Under the pieces are notes generated by a model. It did no database searches. It was not told where the DNA came from and saw nothing but the letters and a program-made list of their open reading frames with translations. From the NCBI GenBank assembly GCA_028015205.1, contig CM051519.1, positions 91,719,539-91,783,538 on the forward strand: a stretch of DNA of 64,000 nt. Direction: 5' to 3'. The DNA comes from Mytilisepta virgata (taxonomy: Eukaryota; Mollusca; Bivalvia; Mytilida; Mytilidae). Position 1 is the first letter of the stretch; each line of letters begins with the position of its first letter. Shown piece after piece: positions 23,021-38,000 of the stretch. Made by a program: the position numbers and the translations under genes.

Positions 23021-26000
23021 GTAAGTATCTTCTCTTAATAATGCAGAAAAACTCATGTTCCTCCATGTTTTCAGTTAATTGCATACTTTTGAAATTACTA
23101 CTGAAAACTTAACACACTGCATTTCCTGTTTATTAGATTTTCAAGGTTGCCAAGTTGTTTACACCTTGTGAGCCAAAATTTCTTCCTGTGAAAAAGTTTC
23201 CATCTGGAATAAATTTACTATAAAATAGTTTCCATGTGAACTTTTTTCACAATATAAATGTATGAAAAATATTCCATCTATAATATGAGGCATGTGTTAC
23301 CTGATGAGCTCTCTCAGTTTTTTAAGAAGGGTATCCATATTTCCCATGAAAAATTATATAACAAAATATCGTAACAAAGGCTTTGAACGGATCCAGGGGC
23401 GATCGCACCCTGATTCGTGTCTTAAAGCAAGACCGGAAGTTGGTTTCAACTTCTGATTGAATACAGTACTAAAATCGACACTTCTACCAAAATAGCTCCC
23501 TTTGGGAGCTTATAAAATTTGTTCCATAATTCACCTGGAGAAATTTCTTCCTTACCTGGTGAAATAATTTCCATACTGTAATATTCATTCCGTGACTTAC
23601 CTTATGAAATACTTTCCAGGGCGTGAAATTTCTTCCTTACCTGGTGAAAGAACTTCTATACTGTAATATTATTTCCACTGGTAAGACTAGTTATAATCAA
23701 AGCCAGTGGGAGGTTTTAATTCATTGTATTAGAACACTGTTATAAAAAGTCCCATTGAGTGATTTTAAATCCTGTTCCTGAGAATAGTGAAAAAGTAATG
23801 TAACAACATCAGTGGTAAACCAAAAGAATGGACTGCTATCGAACATACTGGCTTTTCATCAGTTAAGAACATATTCATAACTTTATATTATTATGAAATT
23901 CCAAACCACATAATCAGTTCAAATGTTGTTATGAAATAGATATCTGAAAAATTTTATGATCATAAAACATACACCAAAAAAAATTTCACAATCATGAAAT
24001 ATATTCCAGAATAAAATTTACAATTTTCTTTAGTGAAATATATACCTGAATAAATTTTACGATTTTCCCAAATGAAATATATGCCAGAATAAATTTCACA
24101 CCAATGGAATAAATTTCCTGGGAAATAGTTTCCACAGGAAATTATTTCATGTGGAAAAAATTTCACACCGGAAGAAATTTTTTGTTACACTTGCACCTGC
24201 AAGTTGAATTTGTAGAGATGGAACTATATTTAAGATTTAGAAGTTAGTTAGTAGCAATGAGTTACAAAGCCAAAACATTGCAGGATACTTTAATATGAAA
24301 GAAAAATGTGACCACTTTTCCAATTGAACATTTATGATTTTCCCTCATTGCTTTTGTGTTAATAGAATGCAAGTCAACTCGCCCTCTTCTTACACAACTC
24401 TCCCTTCTATAAAAATGATATAAATAGTCCATCTGAATATAAGTTTTGGCATTACAGAAACATCGAAGATGGATTTATTAATACATGTACTACAAATTAT
24501 TGAATGCAATTTGTTAGCCCGTGAAACAGCAGTGATTACTATTTAAATTAATTTTGGCTTGGATGCTTAGCTCTACTGAGAGACCACATTCTTAATCAAA
24601 ACAGAAAAATTAATTTCTCATCAAAGAGAAACACAGAAAGCAAGCTTCATACTGTACATTGGAATGGTGACATATTCCCCAGGGGTCGCGCTGGCATTCA
24701 AAAACTTGTTGCCAAAGCATCATTTTTGTCACCAGTTTCAAAATTTGTTTGCCAAGTCACCCTCCCTCTTTTTGAAACATACATGATTGTTCCTTTATTC
24801 ATTATACGCCCTGCAGACAAAATTTGGGGGGTATATAGGAATCAGCCTGTCTGTCTGTCCAGAATTTTTTTGTACCCACAGTTTCTCAAACATGCCTCAT
24901 CAGAGGTTAATGAAACTTTGCATACCGTTAGATCCTAGTACGTAGATGTGTGCATGCGAAGTATGTCCTGGTCCAATACTTTTTTCAATAATTTTATACC
25001 CTTTTGGACTTAGAAATTTGGTCTATCCCCAAATTTTTTTTGTACCCCCCGTTTCTCAAACATGCCTTATCAAAGGTTAATGAAACTTTCCATACTGTTA
25101 GATCCTGGTTCGTAGATGTGCACATGCAAAGTATGCCCTGGTCCAATACTTTTTCCCATAATTTATACCCTTTTTGACTTAGAAATTCTGTCTATCCCAC
25201 AATTTTTTTTTGTACCGGCAGTTCCTCAAACATGCCTTATCAGAGGTTAATTAAACTTTGCATACTGTTAGATCCTAGTATGTAGATGTGCGCATGTGTA
25301 GTATGTCTTGGTCCAATACTTTTTCCCATAATTTTATACCCTTTTGTTCGCTCAGTTATACCCAGTTGGACCTAGAAATTGTGAGATAATGCACCATGTT
25401 AAATATGTAAAAAGCATGTATAGTTATTTTCATGACTAATAAAATTACCGAATAAAAGTTTTGATAATATTAGCTTAGTGTATAAATTGAATTGTCCTCA
25501 AAGGGTGGTCAATCAATTGAGCAGTCAAGTGGAAACGATCTCAGCACTTGCGAGTTATTGATGATGTGTTTGTTTACTGTTGAAAAACTGCTGTGTTTAT
25601 TAACCTGATGTAAACTGTTCAATTATCATAGATAATTATATAAAAATGACAAATGATGTTTCTTAGTCACCATTTTAAAATATTTTCACATTAGTGTCAG
25701 ATTTAAAAAAAAAAATTAACAATTCTGTCGACAGAAATATTGCCAACTATAAAATTCTGTCGCCAGATTGAATGAAAAAATCACATTTTGCGACAAGCCC
25801 ACACTTTAAAACCAGGGATACTCTTCACATATGACTAAATAGATCTTCAAATGGTTTAAGATATGCTGTGTGATCTCTATGTTCATCACAGGGCATTCTT
25901 GTTATATACATGTATTGAGCTTTCATTATACTACAATAAAGTATTTAACATTCGTTTGTTTTATTCCATGGGAAAACGATGACAGTTTTTATGAAAATTT

Positions 26001-29000
26001 CACTGAGTGAGCATCTGAACCTCTTTTATCAGACTGGACGAGTTATCTCACAGAGTGTGTGACTTGTCCTGTTTATGTATATCGGACTGTGTAATATACA
26101 TGTATATCTTATGTAGAATTTTACATGTACATCATGAGACATAAAATGTATTACTCCAAGGTAGGGCTGTTTATTATATGAATAAACATCAAGATTTCTG
26201 TAGTCTGTATTACATTTGTTAGACAGCATAGCTGTAATTACTAGCGGAGGTAATTCATTATAAATTTAAATGAACAGTGATAGTCTTATCTCGTTTCAAA
26301 TTTGGCTTCCATCCAACTGGGAATTTATTGTTGCGACATCTGAAATATTTTTGGGAAAAGACTTTTTTGTCAATTGCTTAGGAACTAATGGGCTAATTGT
26401 AACCAAAGTTGGAAAAAATGATTTATGGAAGGACCTCTATTAAATTTCCTCCTTTGGTTCCGGATGGATGGACAACATGGCGACCAGAGGCCATCTTTGA
26501 TTTATATCAGCCAATTTTCAAAAACCTTCTCCTCTGGAACTAAATGATGAAATGTTTTGAAACTTTGCAGGATTGATGACAACAATATTCTCTACAAACG
26601 ATCCACTTTTGGTTGAGAACAATTACATTAATTAACATGTGTGATAGTAATTCTAATACCAAAGAATCTGGCTTGGGCACCATAAGAACTATTTTTGCTG
26701 AGCAAAGAAAATTTTACTCAAATTCCCATTCTCAACCACTCACATCTGAGTATCCCAGTATTTAAGAAAATTCTCAGACTTAAGAATATTCTCAACTTTT
26801 ATGGCGCCCAAGCCAGACTATGGAAATATTTTATCACAAGTAAATAATGATGTCATAATTTGTGGAGACTTTAATGCTTAAAAACAAATCAGTCAAAAGT
26901 ACTGAACTGCATGAAACTATGAATCAGATACATATGCATACCAGGCGCCAATTCCAGAATTGGAAAGTCGCCTTCCAAACCCACATATTACTACTACAAA
27001 CACTTACATACTAGTCTTTGATTATTTCCTTTGATCATGATTATTTATGATGATGATCTTATCCAAATTAATCTAGATTAATTATTTCGTCAAAGATTTG
27101 TTAATTATAATTTACAAAGAATATAAAAATGATTACATGAATGAAAATGGTAGATACATGTATATTGTTTTGAAGAAATTTTCTAAGTTTATTTTCAAAT
27201 TGATGTTAAAATATTACATAAATTATATAATGTGTTATTATCAATGCGGGTACATATATTGCTGTTGTCTCCGTCTGTCTGTCTGTCCCGCTTTCTTGTA
27301 ACATCAACTCCTCATTCAGTTTTGGGTATTTTAATTCCTTCACAGTAGTGTTGCATATATCCTGTAGATGCACAATAAGGTTTTAAAATTGTTGATTTTG
27401 CTTAACGGGTGAAATGTGGGACTGAAAACGAGCGAATTATCATAATATGCTTGTGACATCAACTCCTCATTCATTATTGATGCAAGGCTTCTACATTCAT
27501 TATAGAATGATTTTACATGTGATGTAGATGTGCAATAAGGTTTTAAAATTGTTGATTTTGCTCAACGGGTGAAATGTGGGGCTGAAAATGAGCGAATAAT
27601 CATAATATGCTTGTGACATCAACTCCTCATTCATTATTGATGCAAGGCTTCTACATTCATTATAGAATGATTTTACATGTAATGTAGATGTGCAATAAGG
27701 TTTTAAAATTGTTGATTTTGCTCAACGGGTGAATTGTGGGACTGAAAATGAGCGAATAATCATAATATGCTTGTGACATCAACTCCTCATTCATTATTGA
27801 TGCAAGGCTTCTACATTCATTATAGAATGATTGTACATGTGATGTAGATGTGCAATAAGGTTTTAAAATTTTGATTTCTTTCACAGTTCAAAATTTGGGA
27901 CCAAAAATGAGTGAATTTTCAAAATATGCTTAAAACATCAATTTTTGAAGCATTTTTTATTCTAGGCTTCTTGTTTCTTTATAGGTAAATTGTCCATGGT
28001 GTAAATGTGGAAAGACAGGTTTCAAAATTTTCATTTTCACTTAATGGACGAAATCAACAAATTGTCAAAATATGAATGTAACATCTACTCCTTATTGATT
28101 ATTGATGCTAGGCTTCTACTTTGATTATAGAATGATTGTACATATGATGTAGATGCGCGATAAAGTTTTAAAATTTTGATTTCATTCATGGAGCAAAAAT
28201 TGGGACCGAAAATGAGCAAATTTTCAAAATATTTTTAAAACATAAATTTCTGAGGCATTTTTTATGCTAGGCTTCTAGTTTCTTCATAGGTAGATTGTCC
28301 ATGATGGACAGATCAAAAAAAGATGCTCATCACACAATTTTAGACACATGGCATATAGGGCGTATTATAATTATCAAAATATGGTGTTGATTTTTTTTCC
28401 ATTTAAAGCAAAAATGTTAATAAATTTTCTGACCTCATCAAATCTGCCAGCACTCCCCACCCCCTCTCTTCAAATTCAAATGGTCATCCCCTTATTGGGT
28501 TATGTGAGATGGACTGAAATGGTTTTTAAAAAAAAAAAAAAAATGAAAACAGCATAAAGCAGATGTGGCACTGGGTTCTGCGGAATTCCTTTTGAATTTG
28601 TTATTATCCCTGCACTTTCGAAAAAAGTTCAGGGGTATAGCAATTGTCTCCTTTCGTCGCACTTTCTTGTGACATAAACTCTTCCTCCACTTTTGGGTTT
28701 AGGAATTTAATTTCTATATAGAATGGTTGCATAACACCCGTAGATGCGCAATAAGGTTTTAGAATTTTGATTTTCTAAACAAGGGGCCAACATGGGTTGA
28801 ACTTCGAAAAATTTGGAATTCAAGCTTGTGACCTGAACTCATCTTTCATTTTTATACGCTCGTCAAAATTTTGACGGGACGTATTATGGTATATAAATGT
28901 CCGGCATCCATCTGTCTGTCCGTCCGTCCGTCTGTCTGTTGTAAACATGTCGCGCCATAACTTGAGAACGACTCGTCCAAATTTCACGAAACTTAACATA

Positions 29001-32000
29001 GTTGTTTCTTATGATGGTCAAACGATCTGTATACTTTTTGGTGAAAATAAGATTAAAACTTTTGAAGTTACAGGACTTTGTAACTAAAACAGAAGTGTGT
29101 TTTTTTTCACATGTCGCGCCGTATCTCAAAAACGATTTATGATTATTGCTTAAAACTTTACACACTTCTTAGTTATATTAATCTAAAGATCTGTATACTT
29201 TTTGGTGATGATTCAAAATTTTATTTTAGAGTTTTTGAGTTTTTTTGTAAAAAAAAGGGGGGGTTTTCACATAACACGCCGTATCTCAAAAACGATTTAT
29301 GATTAATGCTTAAAACTTTACACTTTTCTTAGTTATATTAATCTAAAGATCTGTATACTTTTTGGTGATGATTCAAAATTTTATTTTCGAGTTTTTGAGT
29401 TTTTTGTAAAAAAAAGGGGGGGTTTCACATGTCGCGCCATATCTCAAAAACGATTTATGATTATTGCATAAAACTTTACACACTTCTTAGTTATATTAAT
29501 CTGGAGATCTCTATACTTTTTTGTGATGATTATTTTATTTTTGAGTTACTGAATTTTTATTGAGCTTTTTGGTAAAAAAGGTAGTCTTTTTTGGTCACAT
29601 TTCGCGTTGTATCTCTATTGCTTAAAGGTTTACATGCTTATGTTTTGCTGGGTTTCCATATACATTCCACCTGCAGCTCCACTAAATAAAGGAGGATTCC
29701 AAAAACATTTATTATGTTTTTTTCACAAGACGAGGGGCGTATCATGCGCTCGTTGTGCAGCTGTTTATTCAATTTATGCATTTTATTTCTATACAGTATT
29801 GTCATGCACCATATGCAGATGCGCATTCAGGTTTTAGAATTTTGATTTCCTAAAATTGGGGCCCACAGGGGGTTCGAATTTCGAAAAACAGTCTATTTAA
29901 GCTTTTGACCTAAACTCGTCTTTCATTTTACAATTTATACATTTTATTTCTATACAGTATTGTCATGCAGCATATGCAGATATGCAATAAAGTTTTAGAA
30001 TTTTGATTTTCTAAAATTGGGGCCCACAGGGGTCGAATTTTGAAAAAATGTCAATTTAAGCTTGTGACCTAATCTCCTCTTTAATTTTACAATTTATGCA
30101 TATTATTTCTATACAGTATTGTCATACACTATATTCAGATGTGCAATAAGGTTTTATAATTTTGATTTTCTAAACGAGGGGCCCACAGGGGTCGAATTTT
30201 GAAAAAATATCAATTTAAGCTTGTGACATAAACTTGTCTTTTGTTTTTCAATTTATGCATTTTATTTCTATACAGTATTGTCAAACACCATATGCAGGTG
30301 TGCAATAAGGTTTTAGAATGGCTGGACTTAGTTTAACATTGAGCCTATGGGAATTTTACTTTTTTGTCAACTCCCCTGAAACCACTGAGCCAATTTGAAC
30401 AAAACTTTGGTTGAATGGTCCCTTGATGGTCCTTTCCAACTTATACCAGCATCCCCAACTTCCAACTGAAATGGCTGCTGTTACTAAAAATAGAACTAGA
30501 GGCTCTCAAGAGCCTGTGTCGCTCATCTGTATCTACTGTGGTTTTTGAAATCATTTAAAATAAGGTTAAAATCATAATGAAAAGTGCAGCTGGATACGAC
30601 CGCAGAGGTCCAACCCTGAACAGTTGGACAAAAATGGACACAATATTCGCTCTTGATACAGGTCTGAATTTGGATTGCAATTAAATATTTGACTCATAAT
30701 AGGTTTCTGACACAGTTAACCGTAGTCAAAGAACTTAGAATTGGTCATATGATTTGAAATTATATTCAATTTTTTGCTTTTTGTGCAATACAATATGCTG
30801 TTGCGAATTGAACCCCTTGCAAAAAAAAAATATTTGAAGAAATTTTCTTTTTAATTTCTGAAATCTGAAATGAGAAAAAAATTGTCTCCCTACAATTTCT
30901 TATTTATCCCCCCCTCATTTTTTTTTACCTCCCCCCCTCCTTTCCCTTTTTCAGAAAAAAGAATTCATTCCCTCAAGATATGGTCATAATCCCTATTCAA
31001 ATTTCTCATGGAGTTTGCAAACATAATTATCCATTTAAATACATCATAAAAGTCTTAAAAAAGAAAATGACAAATGGCTAAAACTAATATTAATTAATAG
31101 TAACTTCTAAAAATAAATTGACAGCTATAAATCACCCCAAGACAATCTACATTTCTTTATACATAATTTACAAGCAGTGTAAGGGAGGTAATCAAATCAT
31201 ACACAACATTTTACTTTAAATGAGTTTGGATTACCTCCCTTACACCAAGATAATAACAAAAACTGCAAAATTTACAAAAATTTACCAATTCAGGGACAGC
31301 AACCCAATAACGGGTTGTCTGATTTGTCTGAAATTTTCAGGGCAGACAGATCTTAACCTGATGAACATTTTACCCAGTCAAATGTACTCTAAATACTAAA
31401 TACTCTAGGGCCCTATGGGAAAATTCATTGAAAAATCTTCTTGTCTGAAACCACTTGACCAATTGGAACCAGACTTTGCATCAATGGTCCTTGAAGGTCC
31501 TCTTTCAGAATTGTCTGATTTCGTGGACTGTGAACCAAGATGGCTGACACAGTGGAAGTTAGTTTAACATCGGACCATATGGGAAATTCACTAAAAAATC
31601 TTCTGGTCTGAAACCACTAAGCCAATTAGAACTAGACTTCGTAGGAATGGTCCTTAGATGTTTCTCTATTAGAAATGTGTCCATTGACATAGACTGTCAA
31701 CCATCTTGGCTGCAACAGCCTAACTTAGTTTAACATAGAACCCTATAGAAAAACCAGCCAAATCTTTAGTCCTGCCCAAGATGAAAAGTTCAATGCAGGT
31801 GAGCGATACAGGCTCTTTAGAGCCTCTAGTTCATTTTTCATTTGTTTTTTTTATTTAATTTCTTTATAGAATGACTGCATACTATTTTTGGATGGGAATA
31901 AGGTATTATATTTTTGACTATAGGTAAGTGGCCCAACTACTTACAGGGGGTGCAGGGATCACTGTCGATTCCGACAGTCTAGATTTCTAGTTTAAAAACT

Positions 32001-35000
32001 GTTTTAAAACTATTTTCTGTGAACTTGTGATCATTTTGTTTGAAAATAACAACATTGTGATAAGATAAGATAAGATATGTTTATTTCCAATTAATGGGCC
32101 CAAACAAGCATAGCAATTTCAACATAAAGATCAACAAAATTGTAGCATAGTAATCACACAAATGGCATGTTACAATGATTTTTATTATAATACCATTCAC
32201 AGGGCACAGTTAAAATCCAATGCCACCCAAAGAGAGCTATCTCCAATTGAATTGTATTGGCTTTCCACTGTGCTGACAAATATCAATATGTAACACAGTA
32301 TTTAACACAAAATTAGAATTTTACAAAAAGTCTTTTATGAAATTTATTCCATGGAGAGCAGTAGGCAAACCAAGGGAGTATAAACCCCTACTTAGAGATG
32401 GAAGGTTCTCACTCAGCAAGGGAGGCATATTATATATATATATATATATATATATAATCATCTTCTTCTGTATCAAAGGAATTTTGGGGATTAAGATAAA
32501 GATCTTTGATCCTAAAATAATCTTTGCATGGTTTATTTTAACTCAGGGTGTTTTGTCCTTAACACTAAATTTGCATCAAAATCCTCACTTGAATGAAAAA
32601 AATGTGGGTTTTTGGGTATAACGGTCATCTCCAACAGTACTGTAATATTGTTATAAATTCGTATCAAAATACAATAGAATGTGGTGCCGAAATGACTATG
32701 GTTAAGACCCAAATTGACTATTTATCGGTCCCGAAATGACCTTTGATACTTGTGCCGAATTGACCAGGTGCCAATTTGACTTGATACCTTAGTAGCCCAG
32801 GGGGTTTCTTCCTGTATTTTTAGTGGTACGAGTGTGCCGCAAAACAGGGTCGCTTTTTCATGCCCTGCTGGTTACAACAGGGTCCCTTTTTCATGTCCTG
32901 CTGGTTAGAACAGGGTCGCTTTTTCATGCCCTGTTGGTGGGAACGGGGTCTTTTTTTAAACAAAGTATGTGTCTAGAACAGGATTGCTTATTTAACTGTT
33001 TTAGATACAGTCTAGAACAGCATCTATTTTATACGGTCTAGAACAGGGTATGTTTTTCAATATTTCTGTTTAGGATAGGGTTTGTTTTTCAATGTTTTCT
33101 GGTTAGAACAGGGTATGATTTGGCAAGTGCTCTCGGCACAGTTATACCCGAAAGGATAGTCAGTAACCCCCCGGGCTTAGTAGCCTTGAGGCAGTTGAGC
33201 TGTTTTCTGCTCTTTTGTTGACTTGGCGGTCCGACTGGTTGTTGTCTCTTTGACACGTTCCCCGTTCTACTTCTACTTCTACCAATACGCGGCCACCATC
33301 AATAAGTTGATTATTTTGCCACTTTTTTGGATGCGCATTTAAAATTTAGACAAATTGATTTGAATTTGATTGTGCTATATATCCTATATACAGTGACTTT
33401 AAAAAACATCTTGGCATTGGTCTAGTTCATCTCATGCAGGTAAGTCTTGAAGCATTCAAGACTACCTGCATTGGTGGCAGTATGTGGTAGGGCATTCCAG
33501 TCTCGTATCGTCCTTGGGTAAAAAGATTCCATCCGCACTTCGGTCCTACAAGATGGTACTTGGTATCCATTAGTGTTGATGTTTCTGGATAGCCTATCTG
33601 GTGGAATGAGAGTATTACTGGTGTCAACTTTCACCATCCCGTTGGCAAGTTTATACATCATTGTAAGCCTTGATGTTCTCCTACGGTCTTCGAGGGTTTT
33701 CCATTCTAGTTGGTTAAGCATGTCGCAAACAGATGTGTTATGATATCTGTTAGTGACATATCTGGCTGCTCTCCTCTGTACCATTTCCAGTCGGTTTTTG
33801 TTGTTTTGTTGATAAGGATCCCAGACTGTACATGCATATTCTAGAGTCGGTCTTACAAGTGATTTGTATGCAGTTTCTTTTATTGTGTTGTTATTGATGT
33901 TTAAGTTACGTTTGAGGAAGCCTATGGTCTTGTTTGCCTTGACACACATGTTTTGATGTGTTCATTCCATTTTAAATCGGAGCTGATGGTGCAGCCAAGG
34001 TACTTTGCAGAATTTAGAGATTCGAGGGTGTGGCCATGCAGTACATATTCTTTTATAATAGGCTTACGTTTTCTTGTTATGGTTAGAACATTACATTTAT
34101 CTGGATGAAATGCCATTTTCTATTTGTTTTCCCAAACTGCCAGCTTATTCAGATCTTCCTGAAGGTGGTCGCTGTCTGTGTCCGATGATATTGTGAGATA
34201 TATGATTGTATCATCAGTAAAGAGTCTTACCCTTGATCCGATTCCCTCTGGCATGTCGTTTATGTAGAAAAGGAACAAGCTGGGTCCAAGAACTGATCCT
34301 TGTGGGATGCCCGAATCTACATTTATTGTGTCAGATTTTTCTCCTTCTACAACTATGACTTGTTTCCTGTCGGCAAGGAAGTTTTTGATCCACCTATTGG
34401 TTTTCCCTCTTATGCCATATTGATCCAGTTTGTGTGTAAGTAGGCTATGACTTTATCAAAGGCCTTAGAAAAATCCATTATAAGGCAGTCGGTTTGTTTT
34501 CCTGCGTCCATGTTTATGGTGATATCATTAATAAACTCAATTAATTGAGTTTCGCATGACAGGTCTCTCCTGAATCCATGTTGGAGTGGATACACTATGT
34601 TGTGTTTGTCAGCATGGGTCATTATGTGACTTGTTACGATGTGCTCCATGATTTTGCAGCAAATGCAGGTAAGCGAGACTGGGCGGTAGTTTACTGCATC
34701 AAACACTCCCTTCTTGAATATAGGGCTTACGTTAGCCTTTTTCCATATGTCCGGTAAATCACCTGTTTCATAGGATCGCCTGAAGATTGTTGTTAGGATT
34801 GGTGCAATGTCTATGGCTAATTCCTTCAGCACCCTTGATGTAATGGTGTCTGGACCTGCAGCTTTAAATGGGTTTAGGTTGGATAATAGTTTTGCTATTC
34901 CGTTTTCTGTTATGTTCAGGTCTTGAAGTGTAGGGTAGTGGTTGTTGGTCATGTCACAACGGTTTTTGAATTCTATTTCTGTGAAGTTGTTTTTTTTCAG

Positions 35001-38000
35001 AAAATGCTGATTTGAACTGCTTATTTAGTATGTTAGCCTTTTCAACTGGGTCAGGATGGAGTAGTCCATTGTTCCTTAATGGTGGTATTTGGTTTCCGTC
35101 TGATCTTTTGTGTTTGATGAATGTCCAGAAACGTTTCATGCAGTTTGGCTTGTCTTCTTTGGGATCAGGTGTAATTATGTCCTCTATATATTTCCAATAT
35201 GCTTGTCTTATTTCTCTCTGTACCAGTCTTTTTAGTTCTTTATATTTAGTGTTATGCTTAGCATCAGCTGATTTTTACTTTTTCTTGTAATGTTTGTCTC
35301 TTTTCCGTATTAGGCGTTTGATGTCGGCCGTAATCCAAGGGTTACCGTCTTTTGTTGTAGCTGTTTTTTGCGGTATGTTGGCATTTATAGTATTTTCAAG
35401 TTTCCATTCTCTGTTCTATTATAGCCATGCATTGACCCTATTTTAATACATTTGAATAATCAATATTCATAAAATGTTCATTGGTTCATGTGACAATTGG
35501 TCATTTATAAAGTGAAATTCCGCTAAATCAATCTTTTAACTTGAAAAGTCTTAGTCGGTAAATTTTTACCACCGCCATTTTTTGCGTTTCCTTCCCCGTT
35601 CCCGATGACTCCTCTGTTTAACATTGTCTACAGTGTTCCAGATCTACTGAATGTCTTCCTCTCAGATTAAGGACAGATTTTATAAAATAGAATTAAATAA
35701 GACTGTCTGGAAGGTTCCACAAAAGTATCAACGTTTGTCCCCAGTTGGGGCCGGGGCTTTCGGGCAGGTCAGGTAAGAATCTTCTTGCAAATTTTTGACC
35801 CAAAAACCACAGTGTGGGAGCGGAAATGAACATGTTTTCTGCCAGTTGTTCAGTTGCGATTTTGTATAGCAGCAAATCGGTCACTTGCAAAGAAGATAGT
35901 TCATACTTAATAATATATTTTTGAATTACACAGATTTTATGGAAATTTTAGGTATGTTTGCCTCTGACACTTGGCTGTTTACATGCCTATAAAATTACAT
36001 GAACATTTTTTTCACAAATATGATTAATATCAGTTTTATCAACCTTTGAACACGATGCTTCTTACATTTAGTATTTGAAATTTTGACTGAATAAGTAAAA
36101 AATGGTAAGAAATAAGAAGGTATTCTTCAGATTATCCAGAAGTCAATTCATTTTTATACCCTAAAACCAAATTTTATCGAATTATTTTGCCTATAAAATG
36201 AAGTAAATTACTTGCAAACAAACAACACATCATATCTCTGACTGTATACAAGTGCTTGCACTGTACAGGCACTTGCAAATTTTTTGGAAAGAATGCAAAT
36301 TGTGCCTATCCCATCGGCCTCCAATTTCCAAAACCGAAAGTAAGGCCTTTTCGATACCATCAGACATTAGTTCATAAAATTTTTTTAAAATTACGAGTAC
36401 TTTAAAAATATTGACAGCCTTTATTTGTTTTGTAAATAGGTAAATTGCAGGATAAATATTCATACGTTATGTACTGTATATATATATTGACAGCCTTTAT
36501 TTGTTTTATAAATAGGTAAATTGCAGGATAAATATTCATACGTTATGTACTGTATATATATATATATAATCATTATAATCAAGGAAGAATGTAAAATTAA
36601 TCTGCATAAATTAATTATAAATTGATGACTAAAGTTTGAAGTATTGTTTTTTGTTTCATGTTTCCCTTTTATCCTGACCACTTCGGTGGTCTCGTGCTAG
36701 CATGCTCGTCTCGAGTGCGGAAGGTCGTGGGTTCAATCCCTGGCCTGGTCAAACCAAAGACATTAAAATTGGTATTTGCTGCTTCTCTGCCAAGCATGTG
36801 GCATCTAGGAGTAAGAGCAAAGATTGACTGGTCGGATCTGAGTCAGTATAATGTGTCCGAGTGGGGTGATATGTCTTCCTGCAGACAGTTACCTCGTGAG
36901 CTAGCACATTAAAAATCCTGCTCAGCAAGTCTGTCTAGTATAAAGCAGGGATTATATTCATTGTCATATCAACATGTTCTCGTCTTGATATGCACCTGGT
37001 TGCCACTGGACTATAAACAGTATTCATCCATCCATCCCTTTTATGCTTGCCACTGTATATGTCTATTGAGTAGAAATTTAGTGGAAGATTTATGTTTGTA
37101 TATTACTTTTCAGCTCGGCCCTTGATAGAGATGCAAATATTAAAGTAGCTGTGAAAAAATTAGCCAGACCTTTCCAGTCAGTCATCCATGCCAAACGTAC
37201 ATATAGGGAAATACGTATGTTGAAACATATGCACCATGAAAATGTAAGTTACTGGTATATAGAACTTGATTTGATATACATGCACATATTGTATAGGTTT
37301 TAAAATGCTTGCAAAAATTATTTAATAGGATTTGTTTTATAAAATACAACTTTTCTGTTCTCTAGTGAATTATAAGATTTTCTTTCACCAATAAATCTCA
37401 TTATTTCACCAGTGTTAATGCCATGATTTGTTTATATTTCAGGTTATAGGTTTACTAGATTTATTTACCCCTACTTTAACCTTAGATGATTTTAATGATG
37501 TGTAAGTATACAAACTTTGAATGAAAATGTAAGGGATAGCAGTTCACCGATCATTAGAAACATTGACTTATTGGTCAGATGGACCTATTTTATGATCAAT
37601 TATTAAAAGGTGAGATCGATTTTCGTTTCATGACTTGCAAAAATAAAATATGAATTTTCTTTGTCCAGCTATTATCTTTAATTATTTACGTTTGTTTATT
37701 GAAAGCTAGCTATTCTTATTAGCTCACCTGGCTATTGCCAGGGGGAGCTTTTGCCATCACTTGGTGTCCATCGTCCGTCCGTCGTTAGCTTTTCATTCAA
37801 ACATCTTCTCCTCAGAAATCATTTGGCCAATTCCAACCAAAATTTGCATGAGTAATGTATGGAAGTTTCCTCATTTAGTTCTGATTGGTCAAGAAACATG
37901 GCCACCAGAGGCAATTCTTGTTTCTGATTTGCTGATTTTCAAAAATCTCCTCTGAAACGGCTGGGCAGATTTGATCGAGGCTTCATAGGAATGATCTATG

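Noticed and set aside
36673..36745. Genuine tRNA gene from A and B boxes
   Set aside because: The head is followed by a ~290-bp SINE body, flanked by a 10-bp duplication, and its 3' end occurs again at 7505. It is a tRNA-derived SINE. The same applies to 41098, 41928 and 47565.
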